Assembly: GCA_934643865.1 (NCBI GenBank)
Contig: CAKUCX010000015.1
Coordinates: 1 to 57,056, forward strand
DNA length: 57,056 nt
Origin: an uncultured Kiritimatiellota bacterium
Lineage (GTDB): Bacteria > Verrucomicrobiota > Kiritimatiellia > RFP12 > UBA1067
Reading direction: 5' to 3'
Positions 23,734 through 32,584 of the stretch are shown piece after piece. Numbering within the stretch: position 1 is the first letter of the stretch; each line of letters starts with the position of its first letter. A program made the translations under genes and the position numbers. The notes beneath the pieces were generated by a model. It did no database searches, was not told the DNA's origin, and saw only the letters and a program-made list of their open reading frames with translations.

Positions 23734-25995
23734 ATGCGAGGGGCTGTGCGGGGGTTCTGCGCGCTTGCGTGCGCGCTCGCAGGGTTTGCCGGCGCGGCGG
23801 CGCCCGCGCGGCCCGACTGGCTTGGGAAGATCCGCCGCGACCATCCGCGCCTTTTCTTCAACCGCGAGACGTGGCCGCAGGTGAAGGCGCGCGCGGAGGG
23901 GGCCGCCGCCGCCGCGCGTGCGCGCCTTCTTGCGCGTTGCGACGCCTACCCGTCCGATCCCGTCTGCACGGGGACGTCCCTCCCGGCGAATCAGCCCGGG
24001 ATGGTCGTCGACCCCGTCCACACGGGCATTCCGCCCATCAAGGAGTGGGGCACGCAAAGCGCGGCGTGCGCGCTTGCCTGGCGCCTCACGGGCAAGCCCG
24101 CCTACCTCGCGAAGGCGAAGGCGATGCTGCGCGCCAGCATCCGCGGCTATCAGGAGGCCTACGCGAACCGCCGCGCCGTCAGCTGGTACTCGACGACGCG
24201 CATCAATTCGCTCTGTGCCTACGACTGGATCCACGAGGCGCTGACGGACGACGAGCGGCGCGCGTTTATCGTGCCGCTCGTGCAGCACTGCGAGGACGTG
24301 CAGCCGCGCGCGGGGCGGCCGGCCATCCGGCGGCGCAACACGGGCGGCGTGAAAGGCGGCTGCTACGGCGTCAAGAACCTGATGTGGTATGCGGGGCTCG
24401 CGGCGTTCGGCGACGGCTACTGCGATGCGCGCGCGGAGGCGCTCCTCGTCGAGGGGCGCGCCTACCACGAAGAGGTCCTTGCGTTTCGCAACGGGAGCGC
24501 GGGCGACGATGGTGCGCTCGGGACGGGCACGCCCGGCTACGCGATGGGCGTCTATCCCGTGGGGCACTTCAACATCTTCCACACGTGGCTGTCCGCGACG
24601 GGCGAGAACCTGGCCGCGCGCTATCCGGCGATGGCGCTCTACCCGAACTGGGTGTGGTGGATGTGGATTCCAGATGCGGCGAAGCCGACGGCCCCGCTCT
24701 TCCACGGTTGCGGGGATGCGCCCCACGTCTCGAACCGTCTGCCCGTGGGCACGCTCTATGAGCATCTGGTCCAGTACATCCATTTCTTCAAGACCGTCGA
24801 TCCCGCCGCCGCGCGCCTCGCCGCGACGCTCGCCGGGATGTGTCCCAACCAGCGGATCGGGGGGAGTTTCCCCGCCTATCCGTTCCTCTTCGGGGCCGAT
24901 CCCGAGGTGACGCCGTTCCCTGCGGACGAACTCGCCGCGCGGAGCGTGAAGGCGCGCCACTTCGAACAGCTCGGGCAGATCTTCATGCGCAGTGGCTGGG
25001 GGCCGAACGACACGTATGCGCTCCTCGTGGGCGGCACGCGCTGCCCCATGCACAAGCACTACGACGAAGGGCACTTCGCGATCTACAAGCACGATTTTCT
25101 CGCGCTCGACACGGGCTCGCGCGCCAACCAGACCGACTGGAACCTCAAGCACTACTACAGCCAGTCCGTCGCGCACAACGTCGTTGTCATCCGCCGCCCG
25201 AACGAGCCGCTGCCGCGCTACTGGGGCCCCACGTGCCACGCACAGGAAGGGCGCACCAACGCGGGCGGCATGTACGGCAACGCCGGGGAGGTGCTGGCCT
25301 TCGAGACGTCGGCGCGCTTCTCCTATGCCGCGCTCGACATGTCGGCGCTCTACGGCGCGAAGTGCATGGAATGCGTGCGCCAGTTCGTCCACGTGCAGCC
25401 CGATGTCTTCGTCGTCTATGATCGCGTGGGAGCGGCCGATCCCGCCGATGCGAAGGCGTGGCTTCTGCATGCCCAAAACGAGCCCGTCGTGACGGGGCGC
25501 GTCGCGCGCATCGACGCGCGCGCGGGCCGCCTCTTCTGCGAGATGGTGCTGCCGGCGGACGCGCGATTCGTGTGCGTGGGCGGGCCGGGCCGGGAGTTCT
25601 GGGCGAACGGACGGAACTGGGAACTTGAACCCGCGTGGCGCACGCAGTCGGAGGCCGCCTGTGCGCGGGATGGGCGCGGCCCCTACTGGGGTGCATGGCG
25701 CATCGAGACGCAACCGGGCGCACCGCGTCAGGACGATCGTTTCCTCCATGTCCTGACGGCGGCCGGGACCTCGGCGCGCACGGGGGTCGGCGTGCGGCGC
25801 ATCGCGGAGGCGGCGCGCGACGGCGTCGTCCTGACCTTGCCGGACGGCGAGGCGGTCGCGCTTCTCTTCGCGCGGACGGGGGCGGTCGCGGGCGAGATCT
25901 GTTTCGGCGGGCGCGCGGGGCGGCCTCTCGCGACGACGGTGATGCCGCAGAAGGGCGTCGTGTTCACGCCCGAAGCGAAGGGGGTAGGCGAATGA
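23734..25995 (+). CDS. exported heparinase II/III-like polysaccharide lyase
   Basis: A 753-residue protein with a signal peptide (GFCALACALAGFAGAAA). Residues about 35-400 form an alpha-toroid typical of uronate-polysaccharide lyases (HPRLFFNRETWPQVKARAEG at the start). A beta-sandwich follows, whose core HKHYDEGHFAIYKHDFLALDTGS near residue 445 is the heparinase II/III signature with metal and catalytic histidines. It should cleave a uronic-acid polymer by beta-elimination; alginate, heparin-like or other substrates are possible. The start is the ATG at 23734 or the GTG at 23731. Upstream in-frame codons translate the repeat and were excluded. The stop overlaps the next gene's ATG (ATGA). 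Confidence 0.8.
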   Translation: MRGAVRGFCALACALAGFAGAAAPARPDWLGKIRRDHPRLFFNRETWPQVKARAEGAAAAARARLLARCDAYPSDPVCTGTSLPANQPGMVVDPVHTGIPPIKEWGTQSAACALAWRLTGKPAYLAKAKAMLRASIRGYQEAYANRRAVSWYSTTRINSLCAYDWIHEALTDDERRAFIVPLVQHCEDVQPRAGRPAIRRRNTGGVKGGCYGVKNLMWYAGLAAFGDGYCDARAEALLVEGRAYHEEVLAFRNGSAGDDGALGTGTPGYAMGVYPVGHFNIFHTWLSATGENLAARYPAMALYPNWVWWMWIPDAAKPTAPLFHGCGDAPHVSNRLPVGTLYEHLVQYIHFFKTVDPAAARLAATLAGMCPNQRIGGSFPAYPFLFGADPEVTPFPADELAARSVKARHFEQLGQIFMRSGWGPNDTYALLVGGTRCPMHKHYDEGHFAIYKHDFLALDTGSRANQTDWNLKHYYSQSVAHNVVVIRRPNEPLPRYWGPTCHAQEGRTNAGGMYGNAGEVLAFETSARFSYAALDMSALYGAKCMECVRQFVHVQPDVFVVYDRVGAADPADAKAWLLHAQNEPVVTGRVARIDARAGRLFCEMVLPADARFVCVGGPGREFWANGRNWELEPAWRTQSEAACARDGRGPYWGAWRIETQPGAPRQDDRFLHVLTAAGTSARTGVGVRRIAEAARDGVVLTLPDGEAVALLFARTGAVAGEICFGGRAGRPLATTVMPQKGVVFTPEAKGVGE

Positions 25996-27053
25996 GAACG
26001 GAACGAAACCATCTGGGTCAGGCGCTTGCCCTCGGTTTGGCCGTGCTGCTGTCATGCGGCCTTGAAGCCGCGCCCAAGGACTGTCCACCGCGCAAGGTGC
26101 TCGTCGGGACGCTCTGCCGACGCTTTACGGGCACGCCGGAGGTGCGGGCGGAACGCGCCGCGCGCCTCATCGACGAGCTGGCGGCGCGGGCGCGCGATCA
26201 GTACGCCGGCCGGCGTCTCGATCTCGTTGTCCTGCCCGAACACGCGCTTATGCGCGAGGCGAAGGTCGCCGCCGAAAAGACGGTGCCGCTTGCGTTTGTG
26301 CGCGCGCATCTCGGCGCGGCCGCGCGGCGGAACGGGTGTTATGTCGCGGCGGGGGCCATTCTGGCCGAATGCGTGGACGGGCGCGACTGCCCGCGTAATG
26401 CGCTTGTTCTCCTTGACCGGACGGGGGCCGTGGCGGGCGTCTACAACAAAGTCCACACGGCCTGTGCGTGGGGGGACCCCGCAACGCGCGTGTCGGAAAG
26501 CGGCATTGCCCCCGGCGCGGGGTTCCCCGTCTTCGAGACGGATTTCGGCAAGGTCGGCTTTCTCGTCTGCTTCGACATGTCGTATGCGGACGGTTGGGCC
26601 GAATTGAAGCGCAATGGCGCGGAGATCGTCGCGGTTTCGTCGATGTCGCCGCAGGTTTTCCGCCCCTCGCTCTTCGCCCATGAACACCAGTACTGGGTCG
26701 TCACGGCGACGCCGCGCAGCCAGGCGGCCGTCATCACGCCGCTTGGGTTCGTGAAGGAGAAGGTCGGCGACGAATCGTCGCTCCTGACGGAAATCGACCT
26801 CTCCTACGTGATGCTCCATTGGTCGATGCAGCTCAGGGGCGGCAAGGCGCTCGCGGACAAATTCGGCGCGGCGGCCTTTGGCGGCATCTACGAGCCGGGC
26901 GAGGACAACGGCATCTTCTGGAGCAACCGCCCGGATCTTCCCATCGGCCGGATGATTGAGGCGATCAACGTGCGCCCGCGCGACGACGAAGCCGCGCGCG
27001 CCGAGCGTGTCGCCGCCGGCAACCGCGTTCCCGCGCGCGGCGTCTACCGCTAG
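25992..27053 (+). CDS. exported nitrilase-superfamily carbon-nitrogen hydrolase
   Basis: A 353-residue protein with a signal peptide (LALGLAVLLSCGLEAA). The catalytic triad is intact: Glu83 in VVLPEHAL, Lys153 in GVYNKVHT, and Cys193 in FLVCFDMSYADGW. These enzymes hydrolyse amides or nitriles. The exported location and coupling to a polysaccharide lyase (four-base overlap) suggest an amide on a sugar or peptide released at the cell surface. The substrate is not readable. The lyase/hydrolase pair ends at the repeat island that follows. Confidence 0.82.
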   Translation: MRTERNHLGQALALGLAVLLSCGLEAAPKDCPPRKVLVGTLCRRFTGTPEVRAERAARLIDELAARARDQYAGRRLDLVVLPEHALMREAKVAAEKTVPLAFVRAHLGAAARRNGCYVAAGAILAECVDGRDCPRNALVLLDRTGAVAGVYNKVHTACAWGDPATRVSESGIAPGAGFPVFETDFGKVGFLVCFDMSYADGWAELKRNGAEIVAVSSMSPQVFRPSLFAHEHQYWVVTATPRSQAAVITPLGFVKEKVGDESSLLTEIDLSYVMLHWSMQLRGGKALADKFGAAAFGGIYEPGEDNGIFWSNRPDLPIGRMIEAINVRPRDDEAARAERVAAGNRVPARGVYR

Positions 27054-27185
27054 CGCGAAGGCGCGCGCGGGGCGCATCTGCGTACACGACACCACCGACT
27101 CCCCGACACGCGGATTGTCGATCTGCGTGCAGTCACGCCTCGTCGGCCGAATCGTGTACGACGAGGCGGGAAGGTCGACAGGGGA

Positions 27186-27248
27186 TTGAGGTCGTACGCT
27201 GGTTAATTGAGGTCGTACCCTGGTTAAGAGAGGTCGTACCCTGGTTAA
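27186..27248 (+). repeat. three tandem 21-bp iteron-like repeats
   Basis: Units 27186-27206, 27207-27227 and 27228-27248 share GAGGTCGTAC-CTGGTTAA with only a few substitutions, in perfect 21-bp phase. Confidence 0.85.
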
Positions 27249-27273
27249 GAGAGACGGTCGGGAAATCTTAAAG

Positions 27274-27325
27274 CTAACTGTCGCAGTTGAAGCCGCCTTT
27301 GGTCGGCTTCAACTGCGACAGTTAG
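27274..27325. repeat. 22-bp perfect inverted repeat with 8-nt loop
   Basis: The arm at 27274-27295 (CTAACTGTCGCAG...) is exactly complementary to 27304-27325. No T-run follows, so it is not a standard terminator. It sits exactly between two tandem-repeat arrays. Confidence 0.88.
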
Positions 27326-27396
27326 GCTAAACGATGCCCATGTTCGCTAAACGATGTCAATATACGCTAAGCGATACCTTGCACGCTACATAAATG
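27326..27396 (+). repeat. 3.5 tandem 20-bp repeats (GCTAAACGATG type)
   Basis: Units at 27326-27345, 27346-27365, 27366-27384 (19 bp) and a partial at 27385-27396. Each starts GCTAA or GCTAC. The array begins at the base after the inverted repeat. Confidence 0.75.
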
Positions 27397-27436
27397 AAGC
27401 CGAGTGGCCGTTCCCGCGCGTCAAGGACGTAGAACG

Positions 27437-27457
27437 ATTACGCATTGAAATCTCATT
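27437..27457 (+). repeat. dispersed motif copy 1, ATTACGCANNGAAATCTCAT
   Basis: It runs directly into the -35 of the next promoter. Other copies are at 28374 and 54197. Confidence 0.7.
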
Positions 27458-27485
27458 GACGGCGGGGGAAGGGGTTTGCTATTCT
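27456..27485 (+). promoter_or_regulatory. promoter of the orphan basic protein
   Basis: TTGACG (27456-27461), 18-bp spacer ending TGC, TATTCT (27480-27485). The sequence after the -10 (CGTCCCGTC) resembles that of the RpiB-like gene. The dispersed motif abuts the -35, as an operator would. Confidence 0.6.
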
Positions 27486-27562
27486 CGTCCCGTCGGTCGA
27501 GAAGGCCTGGATGGAGTAAACACGGCTGGAATAGGAAATTGACTTGAAAAGGAGGGCTGGAC

Positions 27563-28624
27563 ATGGCGAAGACGCGGATGCGGGAGATCTCGGCGGAGGT
27601 GCGGGCAAACTTCGCGGCGTGGTTCAAGCACAATTTCGTTGATCAGGGCGCAGGGCGCATCGGCGTGCGCACCTACGCGCGTGCGGGCGAAATGGACGAT
27701 GGTTGCGCGGGCCGGACGCCGGGAAATCGCGCGGTCTGGTACCACGACGCCTACGAGCGCGGTCTCCTCGACCGAACGGAGCTGCTGCGGCTCGACGAGT
27801 GCGCTTTCCTCCTTCGCAACCCGCTTGTGGGCCTCCAGCTCGCGCTGGGAATCACGGACCTGCGCGGACTGCGCTGCTACCGCCGCGGCCTCGCGTACGA
27901 GATCAACCGCCTCCAGCGGCGCGCCTACCGCACCCGCTACTACGCGCGCGACAACGCGCGCCGCCGTCGCCTCGCGGCGGAGCGGCGGGCGATTCGCCGC
28001 CGCACGACCCTCGCGCCCTGCCCGACACCGGAGGCGTTCCTCGCGGCGTGGGAGGCGCGCAATTCGTCCGACGAGGCGCGCGTCCGCTTCGGTGGGCTCG
28101 TCCACGACCTTGAGTGCCACGTCGACAACTGCCTGCGTATCGTGGACGGCGAGATCGTCGGGCGAAACGGCGGAATCAAGGCGTGGATCGCCGCGAACCT
28201 CCCGCAGCTCAGCGGGAAGTACAAGACGATCATGCGCTTCAAGGCACTCGTCAAGCGCCTTCGCCAGGCGGCGGAGATCCCCGACCCAATCCCGACGGCG
28301 ACCGTGTTCGACGGATTGCCGCCGAATCCGACCGCGACGGGACGCCTCACCCCCGGGGCGGCGAATGAGAATTATTACGCAGTGAAATCTCATGATGGGG
28401 CGATGCGGATGTCGTTGGGGGAGATCCGGCGGAGGCTGGAACGGGCCCGAGCGATTGTGCGGGGCGCGCGGCGGGAGGGATTGGGCGCGCGGCGGGAGGG
28501 ATTGGGCGCGCGGCGGGAGGGATTGGGCGCGCGGCGGGAGGAATTGGGCATTGAAGGCGGTGGCGGGGTGGCCAGTGGGACGTTCGCCGCGCTGTGGGCG
28601 GCGGTCGAGCGGCGTCTGGAGTAG
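27563..28624 (+). CDS. orphan Arg-rich protein with C-terminal heptad repeats
   Basis: A 353-residue, strongly basic protein that I cannot assign. The centre (residues about 118-150) is a dense Arg/Tyr helix (YRTRYYARDNARRRR...), suited to nucleic-acid binding. Residues about 210-237 (IKAWIAANLPQLSGKYKT, then MRFKALVKRLRQ) look like a helix-turn-helix. The C-terminus has four copies of GARREGL/E encoded by 21-bp tandem repeats. AAAGGAGGG is seven bases upstream of the ATG. It sits behind an iteron-like island and carries the dispersed 20-nt motif both before its promoter and inside its 3' part. A DNA-binding or replication/transposition accessory role is possible but unproven. Confidence 0.6.
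   Translation: MAKTRMREISAEVRANFAAWFKHNFVDQGAGRIGVRTYARAGEMDDGCAGRTPGNRAVWYHDAYERGLLDRTELLRLDECAFLLRNPLVGLQLALGITDLRGLRCYRRGLAYEINRLQRRAYRTRYYARDNARRRRLAAERRAIRRRTTLAPCPTPEAFLAAWEARNSSDEARVRFGGLVHDLECHVDNCLRIVDGEIVGRNGGIKAWIAANLPQLSGKYKTIMRFKALVKRLRQAAEIPDPIPTATVFDGLPPNPTATGRLTPGAANENYYAVKSHDGAMRMSLGEIRRRLERARAIVRGARREGLGARREGLGARREGLGARREELGIEGGGGVASGTFAALWAAVERRLE
28374..28394 (+). repeat. dispersed motif copy 2, inside the orphan gene
   Basis: ATTACGCAGTGAAATCTCAT, 937 bp from copy 1 in the same orientation. It encodes part of the YYAVKSHD stretch. Confidence 0.7.
28462..28545 (+). repeat. four tandem 21-bp repeats within the orphan gene
   Basis: Units at 28462, 28483, 28504 and 28525 are nearly identical (GGGCGCGCGGCGGGAGG...). 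They encode four GARREGL-like heptads, so copy-number change would keep the frame. Confidence 0.9.
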
Positions 28625-28942
28625 GAACGGCAGATTTCTCCTCGGTACACGCGGGACTGGGTTCACGTGAAATGCGCAGAAGGATCCGTCGCCTTGTGAA
28701 AGCGACATCACCCCGGCACTTCGACCTTGAACGTTCTTCGTGTGGCGCAGGGCCGCTCCGCGTGGCAAAGCGGGGCTTCGCCCGTGGTTCACGATGATTG
28801 ACGGGGCACAGGGATGGGTTCGCCACGACTTTGATGAGTTGGAACGTCACGGTCGATGTCGTAATGGGTTCTTTGTACAAAGGGCCCTTCCCAATGCGTA
28901 TATCCCTGCACGCTGATGGGACGATGTGCTATACTGCGAAGC
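28625..28942. other. intergenic region before the GH106 gene
   Basis: 318 bp without a credible gene. It holds a TTCACGTGAA palindrome (28662-28671), a GC hairpin near 28773, and adjacent perfect palindromes CTTTGTACAAAG (28871-28882) and AAGGGCCCTT (28880-28889) about 41 bp before the -10, which could be an operator. No T-tract terminator was found. Confidence 0.5.
28927..28935 (+). promoter_or_regulatory. extended -10 promoter of the GH106 gene (leaderless)
   Basis: TG (28927-28928), C, TATACT (28930-28935). The ATG at 28943 follows after seven nucleotides, leaving no room for a ribosome site. Confidence 0.65.
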
Positions 28943-31900
28943 ATGCAAAGAACATCTTCTCTTCTGTTTCTTGGGTGCATGTTTTCCCTTGGCGTTGCCG
29001 GGATGGCGTGTGGCGCGGATGCGTTGGCGGAGGGGTTCGCGGACCCGCCCGCCGAGTCGCGGCCGCGCACGTGGTGGCACTGGATGGACAACAACATCTC
29101 GCGCGCGGGCATCACGAAGGACCTGGAGGCGATGAAGCGGGCGGGCCTCGGCGGCGCGACGATCCTCGACATCGCGGAGTTCCGGCACGACAAGGGGACC
29201 GTGAAGAGCCTTTCGCCCGAATGGTACGGGATGGTGAACTGGGCGGGGCGCGAGGCCGACCGGCTGGGGCTGTCGCTCTCGTTCCACAACTGCCCCGGAT
29301 GGAGTTCGTCCGGCGGGCCGTGGATCAGGCCCGAGAACGCGATGAAGATGATGTGCTGGACGGAGACGGTCGTGACGGGCGGCGCGCCCATGCGCGTGCG
29401 CCTGCCCGCGTGTCCGAGTCCCGTCGGGTTCTCCCGCGACGTCGCGGTCGTCGCGTTCCCCTCCGTGCCGGGCGACGCCTACGACGTGGGCGCCTATACG
29501 CCCGTCGCGACGAATGTCCATCTCGACGCCGCGCTCAAGACGCCCGCCGTCCCGAAGGGCTGCGCGTGGGTCGTCGGCACGCGGGGCGCGAAGACCGAGC
29601 AGTGGCTGGAGTATGCGTTCCGCGCGCCGGTGGAGATCGGGACGGTGCGCATGCGGATCGGTCCGCAGTTCGCGCAGTACCATCTCAACAACCAGGTCAC
29701 GTGCGCGTTCCGCGTCTCCGACGACGGGACGGCCTGGCGCACGCACTACGTGTCGGACTCGACCCAGAAGGAGGATCCAACGGTCTTCTCCTTCCCGCCC
29801 GTCACGACGCGCCATCTGCGCGTCGTCTTCCTCCGGGTGGGCCGCACGAACACGGGCTGGGCCGCCATCCGGGGCGTGGACTTCGCCCCCGGCGAGCGCG
29901 TGCCGCACGCCTCGCGCAAGGCGTACCACGTCTTCTTCCGCAACGCCTTCGCGGACATCCCCTACGTGCCGACGAACGTCCAGCCATGCCGCGCGGAGAG
30001 CGCCGTTGACCGCGCGCGCGTCCAGGTCGTTTCGGACAAGATGGCCCCCGACGGGACGCTCGCCTGGACGCCGCCCGCGCCGGGAAGCTGGACGGTTCTG
30101 CGCTTCATGATGGTCGCCCGCAGGAGCGGAAACCACCCCGTCAATCCCGAGGCGCACGGCCTTGAATGCGACAAGCTCTCCCGCGCGGGCGTGGACGCCG
30201 CCCTGGGCGGCATGATGACGCGCATCATGGACGACGCGCGGCAGACGGGCGTGAAAGCCTTCAAGTACACGCTCGTGGACAGCTACGAGGTGGGGGCGCA
30301 GAACTGGACGGACGGCATGGAGAAGACGTTCCGCGCGCGGCGCGGCTATGCGATCGAACCGTTCCTGCCCGCGCTCACCGGGCGCTACGTCACGGACGCC
30401 GACGTGACCGAACGGTTCCTGCAGGACTTCCGCTGGCTTGTCTCGACGCTCTACGCCGAGGTGTACGGCGACTACTTCGCGTCCGTCTGCCACGCGAAGG
30501 GGCTTCTCTTCGAGAACGAACCCTATGTGGGGCCGTTCGACGAGATGCGCCTCGGTCGGGCGGCGGATGTGCCGATGGGCGAGTTCTGGCACGGTGCGCC
30601 GGACAGCCTCGGCACGGCCCGCCTCGCGGGGAACCTCGGCGACGTCTACGCGCGACGCTATGTCCAGACGGAGACCTTCACCTCCGGCGACAAGTCCGCC
30701 GCCTGGACGAGCTACCCCGAAGACCACAAGGTGCAGGGCGACGCCGCCTTCTGCGCGGGCGTGAACCGCTTCGTCTTCCATTCCTACGCGCATCAGCCGT
30801 TCGACACGCCCGGCCCCGGCGTGACGATGGGCCCCTGGGGGTTCCACTTCAACCGCCACAACACGCTCTGGGAGTTCTACCCCGGCTGGCTTGGCTACCT
30901 CGGACGCGCGCAGTTCCTCCTCCAGCAGGGGCGGGGCGTCGCGGATGTCCTCTACGTCACGCGCGAGAACGTGCCCGTGAAGGCCGACTGGCGGCCCGAA
31001 CTGCCGTTCGGCTGGAAGGGCAACTGCTGCGGCGCGGATCTCTTCATGAACGGCGTGACCGTGCGGGACGGACGCATTGCGCTGCCGAGCGGCATGACCT
31101 ACCGCCTCCTCGCCCTGCCGCAGGCCGAGGAGCCGTCCCCGGCCTACCTGCGCGCGGCGCTTGCCCTTGCCGAGGCGGGGGCGGAGGTGTGGCTGGGGCC
31201 TCGCCCGACGCGCGCCTTCGGCCTCATGGACTATCCCGCGTGCGACGCCGAGGTGGCCCGCCTCGCCGCCCGCCTGTGGGACGGCTTTGCCGCTGGCGCC
31301 GTCGAGAAACGAATCGGGAAGGGGCGCGTGTGGCGCGGCCTTGACCTCGCGGACGTGCTGGCGCGCCTCGCCGTGCCGCCGGACTTCGCGTTCGACGCGC
31401 CGCCGTCCGGCGCGGACGTGAAGTTCATCCACCGCGCGCTGCCGGACCGCGATGTCTACTTCGTCGCGAACGTCGCGACGAAGGCCCGGGCGCGCATGGA
31501 CGGAACGGCGCGCTTCCGCGCGACGGGCGCGGTCGAGTTCTGGAACGCCGACGACGGTTCGCGCTTCTCCGTGCCGGGCTGCCGTCCGCTCGGGAACGGC
31601 GTCACGGCGGTGCCGCTCCGGCTCGCGCCCACCGAATCGGTCTTCGTCGTCTTCCGCCGCGACGGTGGCGCGGGCGCGCCGCCGCTCCCGCAGGGCGAAC
31701 CGAAGGCCGTGGCCGACCTCTCCGGGGGATGGACGGTCGTCTTCCAGCCCGGGCGCGGCGCGCCGGCGGGCGAGATCCCGTTCCCGCGCCTGGCGCGCTT
31801 CGACCTGTCGGACAACGCGGGCATCCGCCACTTCTCCGGCACGGCGACGTACCGCCGGACGTTTCGCCTCGATGCGCCCCCCGCGCACGCCTGGCTCGAC

Positions 31901-32290
31901 CTGGGCGGCGTTCACGACGTCGCGCGCGTCTTCGTGAACGGCAAGGACTGCGGTTTCGCCTGGCATACGCCGTTCCGCGTGGAGGTGGCGGGGGCGTTGC
32001 GCGCGGGCGAGAACGCGGTCGAGGTGCAGGTGGCGAACCGCTGGGTGAACCGCCTCGTCGGCGACGAGGACCTGCCCGTGGAGGGCGAATGGAAGACGTC
32101 GCCGGGGCATCCCGAGACGACGCGCCTCCTCGCCGTGTGGCCGGACTGGTTCCGTGCGGGGCGGCCGGCCCCCGGCGGCCGCATCGCGTTCTCCACCTGC
32201 CGCCCCTACGCCAAAGGCGACCCGCTCGTCCCGGCGGGCCTTGAGGGCCCCGTGCGGCTGATGACGCGGGAGCGCACGTCCGACAGGTGA
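28943..32290 (+). CDS. exported GH106-like alpha-L-rhamnosidase
   Basis: A 1,115-residue protein with a signal peptide (LLFLGCMFSLGVAGMACGA). The N-terminal catalytic region has the GH106 pattern: PRTWWHWMDNNIS, GITKDLEAMKRAGLGGATI, SPEWYGMVNWAGREADRLGL, then GWSSSGGPWIRPENAMK. A discoidin-like insert follows (VEIGTVRMRIGPQF). The C-terminal beta-sandwich ends VFVNGKDCGFAWHTPFRVEV and VANRWVNRLVGDEDLP, also characteristic. Length equals that of known family members. It would remove terminal rhamnose from pectic rhamnogalacturonan or glycoconjugates. It has its own promoter and probably a leaderless transcript. Confidence 0.85.
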   Translation: MQRTSSLLFLGCMFSLGVAGMACGADALAEGFADPPAESRPRTWWHWMDNNISRAGITKDLEAMKRAGLGGATILDIAEFRHDKGTVKSLSPEWYGMVNWAGREADRLGLSLSFHNCPGWSSSGGPWIRPENAMKMMCWTETVVTGGAPMRVRLPACPSPVGFSRDVAVVAFPSVPGDAYDVGAYTPVATNVHLDAALKTPAVPKGCAWVVGTRGAKTEQWLEYAFRAPVEIGTVRMRIGPQFAQYHLNNQVTCAFRVSDDGTAWRTHYVSDSTQKEDPTVFSFPPVTTRHLRVVFLRVGRTNTGWAAIRGVDFAPGERVPHASRKAYHVFFRNAFADIPYVPTNVQPCRAESAVDRARVQVVSDKMAPDGTLAWTPPAPGSWTVLRFMMVARRSGNHPVNPEAHGLECDKLSRAGVDAALGGMMTRIMDDARQTGVKAFKYTLVDSYEVGAQNWTDGMEKTFRARRGYAIEPFLPALTGRYVTDADVTERFLQDFRWLVSTLYAEVYGDYFASVCHAKGLLFENEPYVGPFDEMRLGRAADVPMGEFWHGAPDSLGTARLAGNLGDVYARRYVQTETFTSGDKSAAWTSYPEDHKVQGDAAFCAGVNRFVFHSYAHQPFDTPGPGVTMGPWGFHFNRHNTLWEFYPGWLGYLGRAQFLLQQGRGVADVLYVTRENVPVKADWRPELPFGWKGNCCGADLFMNGVTVRDGRIALPSGMTYRLLALPQAEEPSPAYLRAALALAEAGAEVWLGPRPTRAFGLMDYPACDAEVARLAARLWDGFAAGAVEKRIGKGRVWRGLDLADVLARLAVPPDFAFDAPPSGADVKFIHRALPDRDVYFVANVATKARARMDGTARFRATGAVEFWNADDGSRFSVPGCRPLGNGVTAVPLRLAPTESVFVVFRRDGGAGAPPLPQGEPKAVADLSGGWTVVFQPGRGAPAGEIPFPRLARFDLSDNAGIRHFSGTATYRRTFRLDAPPAHAWLDLGGVHDVARVFVNGKDCGFAWHTPFRVEVAGALRAGENAVEVQVANRWVNRLVGDEDLPVEGEWKTSPGHPETTRLLAVWPDWFRAGRPAPGGRIAFSTCRPYAKGDPLVPAGLEGPVRLMTRERTSDR

Positions 32291-32328
32291 CAGGTGAAGA
32301 TCCGCCGCGTCCTCGGGAGGGCGTGCGT

Positions 32329-32433
32329 GGTAGGGGCCGACGTCCCCGGCGGCCCGCGTGGTCGTGGGCGTTCCGATGGCGTCCACAATGGTGTCCCCAT
32401 GTACGCGGCGCGCCGGGGACGTCGCGCCCTACC
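32329..32433. repeat. complete palindromic repeat pair (REP/BIME-like)
   Basis: The left arm 32329-32358 (GGTAGGGGCCGACGTCC...) and right arm 32404-32433 (...GGGGACGTCGCGCCCTACC) are near-complementary 30-mers around a 45-bp spacer. It could fold into a long hairpin. Confidence 0.8.
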
Positions 32434-32443
32434 ATGGGATGCG

Positions 32444-32560
32444 TGCTACGGGCCGGCACCATGTGGTGCGTGGTACGGGTCGGCACCATGGGTATGTGGT
32501 AGGGGCCGACGCCATGGGTATGTGGTAGGGGCCGACGTCCTCGGCGGCCCGCGCGCCTGA
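32444..32560 (+). repeat. degenerate 26-bp tandem repeats derived from the palindromic family
   Basis: Units of GGTAnGGGnCGGC-CCATGGGTATGT type at 32472-32497 and 32498-32523, with partial units on both sides. The array ends in a full left-arm copy. Confidence 0.65.
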
Positions 32561-32584
32561 TGGCGTCCCCCCCCCCCTCTTCAT

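Larger units (their letters stand above)
27054..27562. other. AT-richer repeat island upstream of the orphan basic protein
   Basis: 509 bp without a gene. In order it holds: a CGTACACGA/TCGTGTACG inverted pair in the first 120 bp, three 21-bp tandem repeats, a 22-bp perfect inverted repeat, 3.5 units of a 20-bp tandem repeat, a 20-nt dispersed motif, and a promoter. Base composition is clearly lower in GC than the neighbours, suggesting acquisition or a dedicated control or replication region. Confidence 0.6.

Noticed and set aside
27274..27325. Intrinsic terminator for the nitrilase gene
   Set aside because: The hairpin is perfect but has no T-run, is 220 bp from the stop codon, and is framed by tandem repeats.
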